Assembly (NCBI GenBank): GCA_022606425.2
Contig: JAHDVF020000047.1
Span: 1-64,000, forward strand
Length of the DNA: 64,000 nt
DNA from: Lepidostoma basale
Taxonomy: Eukaryota; Arthropoda; Insecta; Trichoptera; Lepidostomatidae
Reading direction: 5' to 3'
Shown: in pieces, positions 20,339-30,856 of the stretch
Layout of the letters: every line of letters begins with the position of its first letter
How positions within the stretch are numbered: the stretch's first letter is position 1
Translations under genes and position numbers: made by a program
Notes under the pieces: generated by a model
Databases searched by the model: none
Told to the model about the DNA's origin: nothing
The model's input: the letters and a program-made list of their open reading frames with translations, nothing else

Positions 20339-21020
20339 ATGATTATTTTTAAACTATCTATCGAAAAAACAAAACGTATGACCTTTTCCAAAACACCCAA
20401 AACATGTAACCTGGTTATAGAAAATCAACCTATAGAACAGGTCAGGACCTTCAAGTATCTAGGCATAGACCTGGTGGGAGGAGCTAATCTGCGGGAAGAA
20501 ATACAAGCCCAAGTAAACAAGGCAGCTGCAATCTCTGGAGCTCATAAATTCACAATATGGAAAAACAAAGACATGGTCATTAAGAGTAAGATGAGAATCT
20601 ATAAAGCATGCGCAAGACCAATAATACTCGTAACATATGGGATCGAAGCAAGGACAGACACAGTAAGGACCAAACAAGTTTTGAGGACTTCCGATGTGAA
20701 GACACTAAGGACGATAGCAGGCAAGTCACTGAGAGATCGCGTGAGGAACACCAGAATAATAGAGATGTATGAGTTTGAGGATATAATAAAATAGAGCAGA
20801 CAGCGAATGAGGGACTGGTACGGTCATGCTTAAAGAATGGACACCACCAAACTCCCCTATATTACATTACATAATCAGCCTAATGGGACTCGTCCTCGTG
20901 GAAGACCTTATTAAAGATGGAAGGGCAGCTGGGAGTCTACCTCACAGGAGGAGCAACACTCTGGAGAACAGACCACATAGGACTACAACAAGTGGACTAC
21001 AATAGGACAAGGACTACAAT
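20339..21020 (+). mobile_element. Family L LINE, post-RT region
   Basis: A 151-codon frame (to TAG at 20792) encodes EKTKRMTFSKTPK, EQVRTFKYLGIDLVGGANLR, KMRIYKACARPI and KTLRTIAGKSLRDRVRNTRI. After the stop the same line continues MRDWYGHA and NQPNGTRPRGRP, ending ESTSQEEQHSGEQTT near 21000. It covers the FKYLG palm-side motif to the C-terminus. Confidence 0.8.
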
Positions 21021-21410
21021 AATTATAGTGCGACCCAAATTGATAGTTGAGGTATTAGTTTTGTTAAACACCATTATTCATTTATAATAGTTAACACGAT
21101 TGGTTAGTGGTTTTACTTAGATTTAATTTATCTACAATAGATTATATAAATAGTGGCGACGAATTTCTTTCGCCTTACGAGGGCCTTCTCAAACTCAAGC
21201 ACTCGCAAGGCCAAATAAAATTGTCATTATTATATTTATACTCGTATATGTAATCAATATTATATATTTCTTCAATATTCGCCATTACTTTGTATTATGG
21301 ATTCAAATTTGAATTATTTTTTGAAAACATAGTATTTTAACAACACTTTTTGGATCTTATATCAATTAAATCCAACTAAGACTATTAAGCAATCGTGTTT
21401 ACTATTATAA
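21021..21410. other. Possible L 3' UTR; H8 scrap
   Basis: 'gccaaataaaattgtcatta' at 21210 resembles a LINE 3' end with an ATT tail. 21275-21350 shares 'tttttgaaaacatagtattt' with H8 at 58495. No gene. Confidence 0.4.
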
Positions 21411-21604
21411 ATTGATGTAAAGGGTATAGCTACGTATAATATTGATTATCATGCCATGTAATAGGTAGCTAATCTCTCGGCATTTGCCACGTGAATTCTA
21501 CACCGATCCAAAGACAGTCTGAAAATCATTCTGCCAACGCCGGGAATCAAACCCGAGACCTTCGGTGTGACAGTCGTAGCACTTATCACTCGGCCATGAA
21601 GGTC
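21411..21604 (-). mobile_element. SINE-T copy
   Basis: Minus strand: head GACCTTCATGGCCGAGTGAT, box B variant GGTTTGATTCC (21557-21547), body and 'cacgtggcaaatgccgagag'. It ends in the tail type found at 22567 ('accctttacatcaa'). Confidence 0.8.
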
Positions 21605-22029
21605 ATCATATAATATAATTCAAGCAAACCCAAGCTTCTTTTAAGCAATACAAGAACTATCAGTGTGTGTTCCTTTTATTTTTTTTATATTTTTAAAATT
21701 AAAATATTATATCTCACCGGAAAGTGTGGGCTTCATATGAAAACTTATTTTACAATAATATAAAACTCCATCTTCTTCAAATAGTGCCATGTCAGGTCCG
21801 CCGATCAGTGTGGGGAATGCTTTCACGCCACAGTGATATCTCGGGAAGTGTTACTGGAGTAGTTTCCCGTTGCCTTCTCCTGAGATTTTCTGTAGGGCCT
21901 TACCATTCCTTAGCTAGTGGGACTCGGTTTGGTGACGCCGAAGATACGCCATACGCCATCTGAAAAATATTAAAAGATATTAATGTATTTATTCGTTGAA
22001 ATCTTTGATGTTTTATATCCCTTTTTAAA
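21605..22029. other. Repeat scraps, no gene
   Basis: 21768-21800 ('cttcttcaaatagtgccatg' and 'tcaggtccgcc') resembles an antisense B tip. 'gtttcccgttgccttctcct' at 21863 looks like another decayed LINE 3' region. Confidence 0.4.
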
Positions 22030-22110
22030 TATCTTCACCGGAAGATGGCAGCGAGCTGCCGAAACCTGTCGAAGATTAAAACACAATTAAATATCATATG
22101 AAAAAAGAAA
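22030..22110 (+). repeat. H2 module, single arm
   Basis: CGGAAGAT, GGCAGCGAGCTGCC (perfect 5-bp stem), GAAACCTGTC, GAAGAT at 22041-22076. The stem III self-complement ACCGGT is changed to ACCTGT. Confidence 0.65.
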
Positions 22111-22242
22111 GAAAGAAAAAAATCGTAATTTTCAGCATCCTACTATAATATTATGTTACGATATTAAGTGAAGAAAAGCTGCTGCTGAAAACAAAATAAA
22201 TAAATAAATAAATCACGTCAAATAGATATACGAGTATATATA

Positions 22243-23013
22243 GACGAAAGCAAAGATGGTAGTGCACAATGGGGTTCTAGTGTCGATCCTTGTGTATAAA
22301 AGAGAAGCTTGGAGCTTGCAGAAGACGGATGAAAGTAGGATAAATGCCGTAGAAACTAGATAATTTAGAAGAATGTGCGGATAAATAAAGAAGTAAGAAA
22401 GGAATATATGGCAGACGAATGCATTCTAAATTAAATTGAGAAGGGTAACTAAGATGGTTTGAACATATGGAACGAAATGATGAGGGAAAAATGGTAAAAA
22501 AAGTTATATATTATAACATACAAATAGTGTGTATGCGAAAAGAAGTTAAGGAAGGCGAATAAAAATAACGACCTTCGTGGCCGAGTGGTAAGTACATTGA
22601 CTGCCACCCCGAAGGTTCCGGGTTCGATTCCCGGCGAGGGCAGTGTGGTTGTCACACTGTCTTTGGTCTGGTGTAGAATTCACGTGACAATAAAATAACG
22701 ATAGATTAGCTACCTATCACATGTCACGAGAATCACTATGATATACAGCTTATACCCTTTACATCGATTTGGCTCTTGTTGTCATGATGTAAAAAGCGAT
22801 TCAACAAAATAATAATAATAATAATAAAAACATCGTAACTAAATTAATCAAATACTGAAAGGCGGCCATATAATAATAAAATAATTATCTAGTGCCATTT
22901 TTATGAATTACTCATCTCAAGAGATGCGAGAGTTATGTCAGGTAAGAACAGTTTGGCGGCCAATCCTATCTGTCTACCCCTTCGGGGAAACGGCGTGATA
23001 GTTAGTTAATTAG
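22243..23013 (+). mobile_element. Family A 3' end interrupted by a SINE
   Basis: A starts at 'acgaaagcaaagatggtagt' (KAKMVVHNGVLVS). It is broken by the SINE at 22567-22830, then resumes 'catcgtaactaaattaatca' and ends 'ggaaacggcgtgatagttag'. Stops and deletions are frequent. The bases AATAAAAA flank the SINE on both sides. Confidence 0.8.
22567..22830 (+). mobile_element. SINE-T, reference copy
   Basis: tRNA-derived head with Pol III box A TGGCCGAGTGG (22578-22588) and box B GGTTCGATTCC (22621-22631), 32 bases apart. A body with 'gtcacactgtctttggtctg' and 'gtagaattcacgtgacaata' follows. The long tail has TTTACATCGATTTGGCTC and ends in (AAT)n (22808-22828). Both boxes are intact, so a Pol III promoter is plausible. 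The parent tRNA cannot be named with certainty. Confidence 0.9.
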
Positions 23014-23556
23014 TATATAAGTAATACTCGAATACGGATGTGTGTGGTATTATTACAATGACGTCCGTATTTCTGTAATCTTTTTAAAAACCGAGCCGCG
23101 ATTGCAAATCACACACATGCAGGTATGCAAGCTGCTCTAATGGCGATGTTTTACTTAGATAGCTCCGATTCTGGATGCACAAATAATAATTATCTCGGCA
23201 CCTATGTTATACGTACCTCTCTCTGTATCGTCTGCATCAACTGCTCTGCCCTAGATTCGCATAAGACGATTACGTATTATTAATACAGAATTACACGCTT
23301 AATTTAGTGAAACGAAACACAATTTGTAACATGCGCCGCGCTTCTTGCTATAATCCTAGATATATAGCCATTATGGCTATTATTTCAGACCATCTATCCT
23401 GCAACGAAATTCACAATATCAACTATTCGCTGCCGCTTGTGCAATCATATTTAACTCGAATGTTTCGTTTTAAATTGTATAATTATTTTAGAATATCTTA
23501 GATGCATATTATTTAACAAATTTATCAAGAGTAATTTGTTTCACCTTTCTAAATTA
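23014..23556. other. Single-copy DNA left of mariner
   Basis: No gene recognised. TA at 23555-23556 is the mariner target duplication. Confidence 0.5.
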
Positions 23557-23587
23557 TTAGGTCCTTACATATGAAATTGGCGTTTTG
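23557..23587. repeat. mariner terminal inverted repeat (3' side of transposase)
   Basis: 31 bases, exact reverse complement of 24814-24844. The binding site for the transposase N-terminal helix-turn-helix domains by family knowledge. Confidence 0.95.
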
Positions 23588-23634
23588 TATGGGAGGAACA
23601 TAAAGTTGATTTTTTTTAAATATAATATATTTAT

Positions 23635-24655
23635 TTAATCAAAGTATGTACTATTGCTATCTATGCACTTTTGCCATCTCATAGGTAGTTCATCGATCCC
23701 TTTACTAAAAAAAAACATTCGGACGGGAATCAATAAAATCTTTGAAGTCGGTTTGGACTGCCCCATCGGAGTTGAATTTTTTCCTTGCAAGAAGTTATCC
23801 AAATTTCGAAAAAAATAGTAATCTGTTGGGGCAAGGTCCGGAGAGTACGGTGGATGTCTTAGACATTCCAATTGAAGCTCTTCTAATTTGGTAGCCGTCT
23901 GTTGTGCAGTGTGTGGTCTAGCGTTATCATGAAGCAGCAGTGGCCTAGAGCGATTAACCAGCCTCGGCTGTTTAGCAGCTAGCTTTTCCATCATGGTTTG
24001 CAGTTGCTGACAATAGACATCTGCCGTAATCGTCTGGGCAGATTTAAGAAAGCTGTAGTGAACGACACCAGCACTAGTCCACCAAACGCTCACAAGTAAC
24101 TTTTTTTGAGTCAATTTTCGCTTGGGGCATGGTTTGGCTGGTTCGGCAGGGTTCAGCCATTGCAATGAGCGCTTCCGATTATCATACAGGATCCACTTTT
24201 CATCACAGGTAATGATTCGATTCAAAATCCCTTCATTATTGTGCCGGTTGAATAATGCAACGCAGCAGTCAACGCGCGTTTGTTGATTTGCTTCACTCAA
24301 TTCGTGAGGTATCCACCTTTCAAGCTTTTTCACCTTCCCAATTTGCTTCAAGTGGATTAAAATAGTTTTATCACTAACACCGCAGCCTGCAGCTAACTCG
24401 GACGTGGTTTGCGATGGATCCGCTTCCACAATAGCCTTCAATTCTTCATTATCAACTTTGGTCTCCGGCTGTCCACGGGGCTTGTTCTGCAGGTCGAAAT
24501 TTCCAGAACGAAAACGTTGGAACCAAAAAACGCACTGTGTTTTCTTTTGCGGCACCGTCGCCATACACATCATTAATCCTTCGAGCCGTTTCTGCAGCAC
24601 TGGTGCCACGGTGGAACTCGTACTCGTAAATAACGCGATATTTCAAGTTTTCCAT
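23635..24655 (-). pseudogene. mariner transposase, three 1-bp frameshifts
   Basis: Start ATG at 24655-24653 (MENLKYRVIYEYEFHRG) and TAA at 23637-23635 give about 339 residues, close to the mariner norm of 345. The N-terminal part has the helix-turn-helix region (TSAAETARRINDVYGDGAAK, then QTTSELAAGCGVSDKTILIH) and the linker WIPHEL. The catalytic triad is intact: D in TCDEKW, D in HDNARPH, and D in PTDYYFF exactly 34 residues later (D,D34D). The reading frame breaks at an A6 run (24525-24530, one base extra), a T6 run (23777-23782, one base short) and an A9 run (23707-23715, one base extra). The frame is therefore correct again at the C-terminal WQKCIDSN. All three breaks are in homopolymers, so sequencing error is possible. 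Confidence 0.93.
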
Positions 24656-24813
24656 TTTGTAAACTGAGTGACGCAAAGAAAAGAAACAATTGAGGAAAAA
24701 ACAAATGAATTATAATTTTCAAAACACAAATACTTGAGTAAATAGCTGTATAAATTTGAATTTGGAATTCCTAACCAAAGAGAAGATATTTGAGATCAAA
24801 GTTGCCAGTACGG

Positions 24814-24844
24814 CAAAACGCCAATTTCATATGTAAGGACCTAA
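24814..24844. repeat. mariner terminal inverted repeat (5' side of transposase)
   Basis: 31 bases ending GGACCTAA, followed by the TA duplication at 24845-24846. Confidence 0.95.
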
Positions 24845-24871
24845 TATTTATTTCATTTATTTAAACACAAA

Positions 24872-25115
24872 AGACGACCTTCGACTACCTTTGACGATCT
24901 TCGTGGCAGAGTGGTAAGAGCTCTGACTTCCATACCGAAGGTCTCGGGTTCGATTCCCGGCGATGGCAGTGTGATTGTCACACTGTCTTTGGTATGGTGT
25001 AGAATTCACGTAACAATAAAATGGCAATAGATTGGCTACACCTATCACATGTCATGAGAATCAATATAATAGCTAAAATATGTTGTATACAGTAATTGGG
25101 TTCAAACGACCTGTT
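24872..25115 (+). mobile_element. SINE-T copy with the second tail type
   Basis: Box A TGGCAGAGTGG (24904-24914) and box B GGTTCGATTCC (24947-24957) are intact. The head starts with a partly duplicated 'gacgaccttcgactac'. After 'catgtcatgagaatc' the tail is ATGTTGTATACAGTAATTGG and GTTCAAACGACCTGTTGTAT, unlike the (AAT)n tail of 22567. Confidence 0.85.
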
Positions 25116-25183
25116 GTATACAAGGGAAAAAGTCCGGATCGTCCTGCTGACAACACGTGCAACATCTAAAATAACGTTATAAT

Positions 25184-25693
25184 TTACTAACTAACCATCA
25201 CGCCGTCTCTCCGAAGGAGTAGGCAGAAAGAATGGACTGCCACACTTTTCTTTCCCGACATATTTCTCTCGCTTCCTCAACATTCATACATCGTGTCATG
25301 CACGCGCGTCGATTTCTCTGACTCCTCACATGGCCAACATTCAATATTTGATTTATTTGATCGTGCCACGTTTTCCTCGGTCTTCCTCTATTTCTTTTTT
25401 CATATTCATCGTTAACATATATTTTTTTTACCCTTCTTTATTCATTCATTCTTTCCATATGTCCAAATCATCTAAATGATCCTTTCATTATTTTGTTCAT
25501 AACGCCGTCATTCGCACCGCATTCACTTCTTATATTTTCATTCGACACTCTATCATACACAGAGTATCTGCACATTCGTCTAAGAGATCTCATGTCTACT
25601 GCATTTATTCTACTTTCATCCTTCTTTTGCCAGTTCCATGCTTCGCTTCCAAACATAAGGGTCGGTAGAAGAACACCATTGTGCACTGCCACT
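25184..25693 (-). mobile_element. Family A 3' end, near-complete C-terminal region
   Basis: Antisense from AVHNGVLLPTLMFGSEAWNW (25690) to AYSFGETA and tail (25184-25200). The frame is open to GVMNKIMKGSFR and then broken. Subfamily 'QERKVWQ'. An S element follows head to head. Confidence 0.85.
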
Positions 25694-25699
25694 GCCAAG

Positions 25700-25950
25700 A
25701 ACATTTTAAGATATTTTATTTTTATTTTGTTATTTTATTTTATATCACTGTTTTATTATATTATTTGTTTTAGATTTATTTTTTGGACGTTGAACAATCG
25801 AAGTGTGTGCGGGAGATGCCTATTGGTGGCGATGAGGTTCGCATCATATCACACCGCGTCTCCCGCAGGGGCAAAAAGTGAAGGGGATTGGTCAAAGTGT
25901 GGCAGTCCATTCTTTCTGCCTACCCTTTCGGGAGACGGCGAGATGGTTAG
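25700..25950 (+). mobile_element. S element
   Basis: Has the AT-rich 5' part ('ttttattttatatcactg', 'atttgttttagatttatttt'), the stem GCGGGAGA replaced by 'gcgggaga' at 25809 with partner TCTCCCGC at 25859, and the A-like end 'gtgtggcagtccattctttc' to GGTTAGTTAA. Confidence 0.8.
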
Positions 25951-26087
25951 TTAATTTTTTTTCATTTTACTTATTTAAATATATCCAAAGCATTACAAAA
26001 TTATTTTCCAATACACTCAAGATACTAATTAAAGATTTATTTAATAATGTAATAGAAATAAAAACATTTCACCTTTTTTATGTAATA

Positions 26088-26545
26088 CTAGCGGACCCGA
26101 CAAACGTTTTCCTCCCCGAACATTGGCTTGCCTGCTTTAAGCTGGTTCAGCAAATGTTTTTTCGAAATTCTAATTTTTGATCAACTATATACTAAATAAC
26201 ATTTGACATAGAGTATGTTTTTTACAGTATACTTCCGTTGTTCCGTTTCAAAAAAGTATGATTTTTACAGTATACTTCCGTTGTAGCGTGGCATGGATTA
26301 AAAATATATAATAATTCGACATCTGCGCCATCTATGGTAAATTTACATAACTATGAATTAATCTCCGAAGGTCATTTATTCATCAACTTCCAGAAGGTTT
26401 TAACGGTCACCTACCGGGTCCAATTGTGAAACTATACCATCCAGGGATCCATTCAAACATACACAAAATAAATCATCAAAATGGGTCCAGCCATTTAAGA
26501 GGAGTTCAACTATATACGCCCGTACAGAAGAATTATCACAAAACA
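26088..26545 (+). repeat. Dispersed repeat starting 'actagcggacccgac'
   Basis: The opening ACTAGCGGACCCGACAAACG and the closing 'aaaatgggtccagccattta' with 'cgcccgtacagaagaattat' are features of a repeat widespread in insect genomes. I cannot assign its class. 'tttttacagtatacttccgt' occurs twice (26219 and 26264). Confidence 0.5.
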
Positions 26546-26614
26546 TACAAAACTCTGTTTTTACTCGGTACGATATTAAAACATTATTTTATTCAACAAC
26601 GATGGAAGATTCCA

Positions 26615-26670
26615 TATTAAATAATTTATACGAATGAAAACTTCTATTTTCCAGAAGTTTTATGAGAAAG
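26615..26670. repeat. H1 terminal scrap
   Basis: 'ttatacgaatgaaaacttct' and 'ttccagaagttttatgagaa' match one H1 arm; the hammerhead-like centre is missing. Confidence 0.5.
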
Positions 26671-26712
26671 AAAATCGATTTTTCCTTTTATTATTTTTTT
26701 TAAATTTAGTTA

Positions 26713-26818
26713 GCGTTGGATGCGAAAGGCATAATAGAGGAATACGTGGAGAAGTATGGGGGAGACCTATGTCTAACAGTGGACGACAACGGCTGTCTAA
26801 TAAGTAACTAAGTGTTGT
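26713..26818 (+). mobile_element. Family C LINE extreme C-terminus
   Basis: RWMRKA, RNTWRSMGETYVQQWT-like codons (one changed to a stop) and a tail 'aataagtaactaagt'. The same tip recurs at 62755. Confidence 0.6.
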
Positions 26819-27094
26819 TTACAAAGTTATAAACATTGTTCAAGTATATTATAATTATTGAATAAAACATCTGTTGAAATGTTAGGTCTTTGAGAAATTT
26901 GCTATTTCGATAATTAATGATTATAATTTTTTTAATGAAAATCAATGGATTCTTTTATCCAACGTTAGCCAACTGGTTTTTGTCGAAACCAACATTTGTT
27001 CGAACGATAAAAACAACCAAATTTAATTGTAATTAGCTGATTTCAATGATTATCATAAAAACTCATATTACATCAGCCACTTATTCTTTAATCG

Positions 27095-27345
27095 GTTTCC
27101 TCATGACTGAAGGTCGTATCCACCCAGTAAACCATCCACATGGCTCTCCACGTGCTCCTATCACCAGGCTGTAACTATTGAAGGTCCAGTTAGCTCCCTC
27201 ATTTGATCGAACCAGCGTGCAGCGGCTTGGTGGCCGTTCCCGTACCCATGATTCATCATCAGCCGTCTATCATCCACTGCTGAACGTAGGCCTCTCCCAA
27301 AGCACGCCACCGCGCCCTATTCATGTTTATGACCTTACATTACCT
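27095..27345 (-). mobile_element. LINE C-terminal scraps, antisense
   Basis: 27250-27345 reads, on the minus strand, RWRALGEAYVQQWMIDG, the C tip. 27095-27249 is a second LINE 3' region of uncertain family ('gaaggtcgtatccacccag'). Confidence 0.55.
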
Positions 27346-28439
27346 ATACTCATGATTATGACCTTTTCAATACTGTGCTAATCTCACCGGACTATGTTAC
27401 AAAATATTTTAACACTCACCTAAAGCACTCCTAAGAAAGTCCTGTCGTGATCACAGCTGGTCATGTGTCGACTGGTTCATTTATTTTTGCCTTCCAGGGT
27501 ATTTGCAGCATTTGTCGTCAGCACCACATTTCAAAATCACAAATTTTAAACCTTCCGATGCTCGTATGATTCAAGACATACAACCATAAAGGAATATGGA
27601 AAATGCAAGTGTTTGAACTAGTTTCATCTTGGTCATACTAGATTTTTTTAATGACATATTGTTAGCCACATAACGACATCAAATTCACACATTTTTAAAT
27701 AAAACAAATTCTTGTCATATTTTTTGTTGCGCGTTTTAACGTTTCAGATATAGAGTTGACACTTCACTGAAAAACAAAAATCATACACAAATGCCTCACT
27801 CGACGTGCAGAATTTAGATTAATTTAATAATATTATAATAAACAAAAGTATTGTTTAAACCACCTCATAAACCGTACAACAACACATATTGAGTTATGTT
27901 ATGTTGAACAGTTTAAATTGACTACCATATTTCAATCAAATATATATTATGGTGCAATTAGCAAATGCTGCTATATTCGTGACGCATAGACTCGAAAAAA
28001 CATGTGAAATCTTGAATCGAAAGAAAGTGACAATATTTATTTATATTTTTTTTAGTTTTTCATAACGATTCTTTGTTATAGTGAGTAAAATGTTTATTAT
28101 ATCATACGATAACTCAGATAGCATATATTTTTGCATATTTCCGTGTATTCACAATTATTTTTGTTCTCTATATTTAAGGTTAAAATAACTCTTTATTGCG
28201 AAATACTCGTGTTGCTTAGATCGTACTATAGACATACGAGTATATTATACAAGTATGATTAATTTATCTATGGTTTATGAATTTGCAATTATTTGTATTA
28301 GTAGAAAATCTTTTAACTTTGTTTTATGAATTTGATTACATAACATGACGAAATATGTATGTGCCATGTATGGAAAGTTGTACCAACTCCATATTGAGAG
28401 GATTCAAGTTTCAGAAAATGGGTATTCAAATTTGCTCTT
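27346..28439. other. AT-rich DNA without recognised genes
   Basis: No motif, no repeat of this window. Confidence 0.45.
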
Positions 28440-28640
28440 TTTTTTTTTTTACACTTTGTTTATACAACACTTACATTAAAAAAATTAAATTATACAGAGA
28501 CGTTTTGCACAACCATCTTGATTGATACATATCAATTATACAGACACGTTTTGGACATCCATCTTGATTGATACATATTATAAAGATACATACAGATGTA
28601 AAATATTATAAAATTGTTTACATGATCTGACAGATCCAAA
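28440..28640 (-). repeat. H7 module with internal tandem duplication
   Basis: 'acactttgtttatacaacac' and 'tgtttacatgatctgacaga' match the H7 copy at 46365. 'aattatacag' plus 'cacgtttt' plus 'ccatcttgattgatacatat' occurs twice in a row (about 28483 and 28534). Confidence 0.6.
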
Positions 28641-28757
28641 ATAAATCTTTATAACATCTGTTATCCATCTGTGTCCATCCGAGCAAGTTATTCGGAAGCC
28701 TATGGATCGTTTTAGCACCACGTACACTCTAGTGGATAATACTCATCCAGAAAGACG

Positions 28758-28852
28758 ACAATTGTCGAAAATTGGACTTCACGATTGCGTTTCATTCGAG
28801 CTAGCCGTGGCGCTCATATGCCTGAAATCATATTTGAACAATAATGGCATAA
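28758..28852 (+). repeat. R repeat, copy 1
   Basis: 'cttcacgattgcgtttcatt' and 'gagctagccgtggcg' recur in reverse at 31558-31645. Class unknown. Confidence 0.55.
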
Positions 28853-29639
28853 AAGTATCTATTAAATAAAGCCAATTACATAGACATTAACATTATTTTA
28901 ATGTGTTTTTTTACATTTTGAATATGTATTGTATATCTACCTCTAACAAAAACGCCCTATATAACGTCTAAAATACGTGTGTTTTCATTCGTTATAAATA
29001 CCCCTCACCCTCTTTCGGAGGGACACTCCGGGCCATACATTTAGCCCCATCATAAAACAACTACCAAATCACATTCAACAATGATTCCTACAGACGTAAG
29101 AGGAATAGCCACATGAGCTGAACCTCTGTAAGCCAGAAGATCCAAGTCCAAGTCCAAGTAATTATCTAAGTTAGATATTTTTGTAAATCACATATGTGTA
29201 ATAATTAAAACCACGAATGCGTTGTATTACATTTCTGTTGGAGTAAACCGATTACATTATATTCAAAAACATGTTTTTATGTAGCTGTGGCCTTACCCGG
29301 TCTTACTGTTATTGTATTTGTATAATATAATCAAAACGTAGACCGGATTTGGGCTAAATGTAACATGGAGGTAATCACGGGTAATCTGCCGCTCTTCACC
29401 TTGTGCCGGGTCTTTATTCCTATTAAGGCAATGTCATGAGTCCGCTCTTTGTGGAGATGACACGATATGTGCTCACGGATGAGCTGGTGATGGTAATAAA
29501 CACCATCTTAACCTTCATTCGAAAATATCTCAATAACTTCAATAAGTCTTATTCAAAAATTCGAAAAATGTACATATTTTTCTCCAAACTATCATGTTCA
29601 TATACATGTATAATCCAGTACTAAGACTGTTAAAAATAT
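28853..29639. other. No gene recognised
   Basis: AT-rich, with a somewhat GC-richer block at 28980-29110. No repeat in common with the rest. Confidence 0.4.
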
Positions 29640-29755
29640 AACAACGTATGAATGTTGAAAAACGAGAGAAGTATTTCAGGAAAGAACAAAGTGTAGTTCA
29701 TTATATCTGCCCAACTCTTCGGGTAGACGCCATTATGTTTAGTTAGTAAGTACTA
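29640..29755 (+). mobile_element. Family A 3' tip
   Basis: 'gtatgaatgttgaaaaacga' to 'cgggtagacgccattatgtt' and a decayed TTAG tail. About 100 bases of A remain. Confidence 0.7.
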
Positions 29756-29799
29756 AAAATCCTGTATAACTTCTTAGAACTTTGTACGCTGCAGAATCA

Positions 29800-29885
29800 A
29801 CCTGCCAATGGTTACTCCTATGGGTAGAGCAATATCTTTGCTTAATCAGGTCGCCTCGGAGGTCGACATATTTCGTGATAGTGAT
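29800..29885 (+). mobile_element. Family J internal scrap
   Basis: INLPMVTPMGRAISLLNQVA and SEVDIFRDSDS match the LSLMTPVGRANSLLNAVSLE region of the J copy at 890-1462. Confidence 0.65.
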
Positions 29886-30019
29886 AGTACAATATCAATG
29901 GAATAATAATTTTTTTCTAGTTCTCACACATACTTTTTTTGTTTTTTAATTAACATTTCTCTAATATTATTTTAATTGCACCATTGCACACGATCAGGAA
30001 ATGAATATTTGTAATGTTT

Positions 30020-30186
30020 GTAATTTTTATTTAAATTGTGGCGATGAGGTTCGCAACCCATCACACCGCGTCTCCCGCGGGGCGAAAAGAGAAGGATGGA
30101 GTGCCGCATCAGTAAAAGTGTGACAGTCCATTCTTTCTGCCTACCCTTTCGGGGAAACGGCGTGATGGTTAGTTAGTTAGTTAGTT
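30020..30186 (+). mobile_element. S element, 5'-truncated
   Basis: Starts at 'gtggcgatgaggttcgcaac' and ends 'gacggcgtgatggttag' with four TTAG units. The A-like end begins at 'aaaagtgtgacagtcc' (30113). Confidence 0.8.
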
Positions 30187-30229
30187 AAATTAAATAAAAT
30201 GAAAAACAAAAGCTGAGTGAGAAATGTTT

Positions 30230-30482
30230 TGTGATATAAAGTCTACAAACAAGTAAGTGGGGCTATTTGTATTTTTAGGTAACATGTTCACAGTAGATGG
30301 CCGAACGGACAGTGTCATTAAAAGAAGGGGTGGTGCGGTTAACAAAGTGAATGGAGCTTTAAAAATAGATAGAAACAATAGATTTCTATCACAGCGTAAA
30401 TGGCTGATTCGAATGGAATGAAATTCTGGTTCCAACTCTAATGTATGGAAGTGAAACTTGAAACTGGCAGAAGAAGGATGTA
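30230..30482 (+). mobile_element. Family A internal fragment
   Basis: MFTVDGRTDSVIKRRGGAVN, KVNGALKIDRNNRF and NVWK..NLKLAEEGC in shifted frames. It matches the GSMFTRDGKMEKDIERR to YGSEAW segment of 63148-64000, so it is more upstream than most A pieces. It ends at an H1 module instead of the A tail. Confidence 0.75.
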
Positions 30483-30592
30483 TGGGCGAAACATCTCATT
30501 CTCATAAAATATAATAAAACATCTAAAAAACAAACGTTTCAATTCTTTAAAATGGAGTTTATCATCATTGTTCAAGAAACAATAAAAATGCT
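30483..30592 (+). repeat. H1 module, right half
   Basis: 'ggcgaaacatctcattctca' and 'cattgttcaagaaacaataa' are the 3' half of H1, including GAAACATCTC in place of GAAACATGTC. Confidence 0.65.
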
Positions 30593-30594
30593 TT

Positions 30595-30850
30595 CTTTAT
30601 CATTATTTCTTACCATGTGTCCAAACTATCTTAATGTCCGTAGATTTTCAGGATCAGGATTTTCGGAATCTTGGGAAAATCCCTGTAACTTGTCTTGCTG
30701 GACCGACGCTTCGGAGATCGTTGCACTCTTCATCTTCAGGGTGGTCGTTAAACCACCCTTAAGATGAAGACTGCAACAACCTCCGAAGCGTCGGTCCAGA
30801 AAGACGACCTACACGGATTTTCCCAAGATCCCAAAAAAACATCTTAATGA
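30595..30850 (-). mobile_element. Family A scrap split by foldback V
   Basis: 'taccatgtgtccaaactatc' before and 'atcttaatgaccctt' after V are consecutive in A. The 9 bases ATCTTAATG are present on both sides (30628-30636 and 30841-30849). Confidence 0.7.
30637..30840. mobile_element. V foldback with 9-bp target duplication
   Basis: Arms of about 75 bases ('cttgggaaaatcc', 'ggaccgacgcttcggagat', 'gcactcttcatcttcag') face their complements around 'gtggtcgttaaaccac'. On the minus strand the left arm holds CTGAAGAT and later CCGAAGCGTCGGTCC, reminiscent of the H modules. No coding frame. A 9-bp duplication is measured directly. Confidence 0.8.
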
Positions 30851-30856
30851 CCCTTG

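Larger units (their letters stand above)
23557..24844 (-). mobile_element. mariner-family DNA transposon, 1288 bp
   Basis: Terminal inverted repeats at 23557-23587 and 24814-24844 are identical over 31 bases (TTAGGTCC at each tip) and are flanked by TA. Length, TIR size and TA target are those of mariner. One transposase gene lies between on the minus strand. Identical ends suggest recent insertion. The TTAGGTC tip and the WIPHEL and TDYYFF variants fit the cecropia-like branch, though I cannot confirm the subfamily. Confidence 0.95.

Noticed and set aside
22578..22631. Possible tRNA gene
   Set aside because: Box A and B are intact, but the region does not close into a cloverleaf with an acceptor stem. 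It is followed by a SINE body, so it is a tRNA-derived SINE head.
28437..28452. Poly-T run as a retrotransposon poly-A tail
   Set aside because: No LINE or SINE body ends there; the run belongs to the start of an H7 module.
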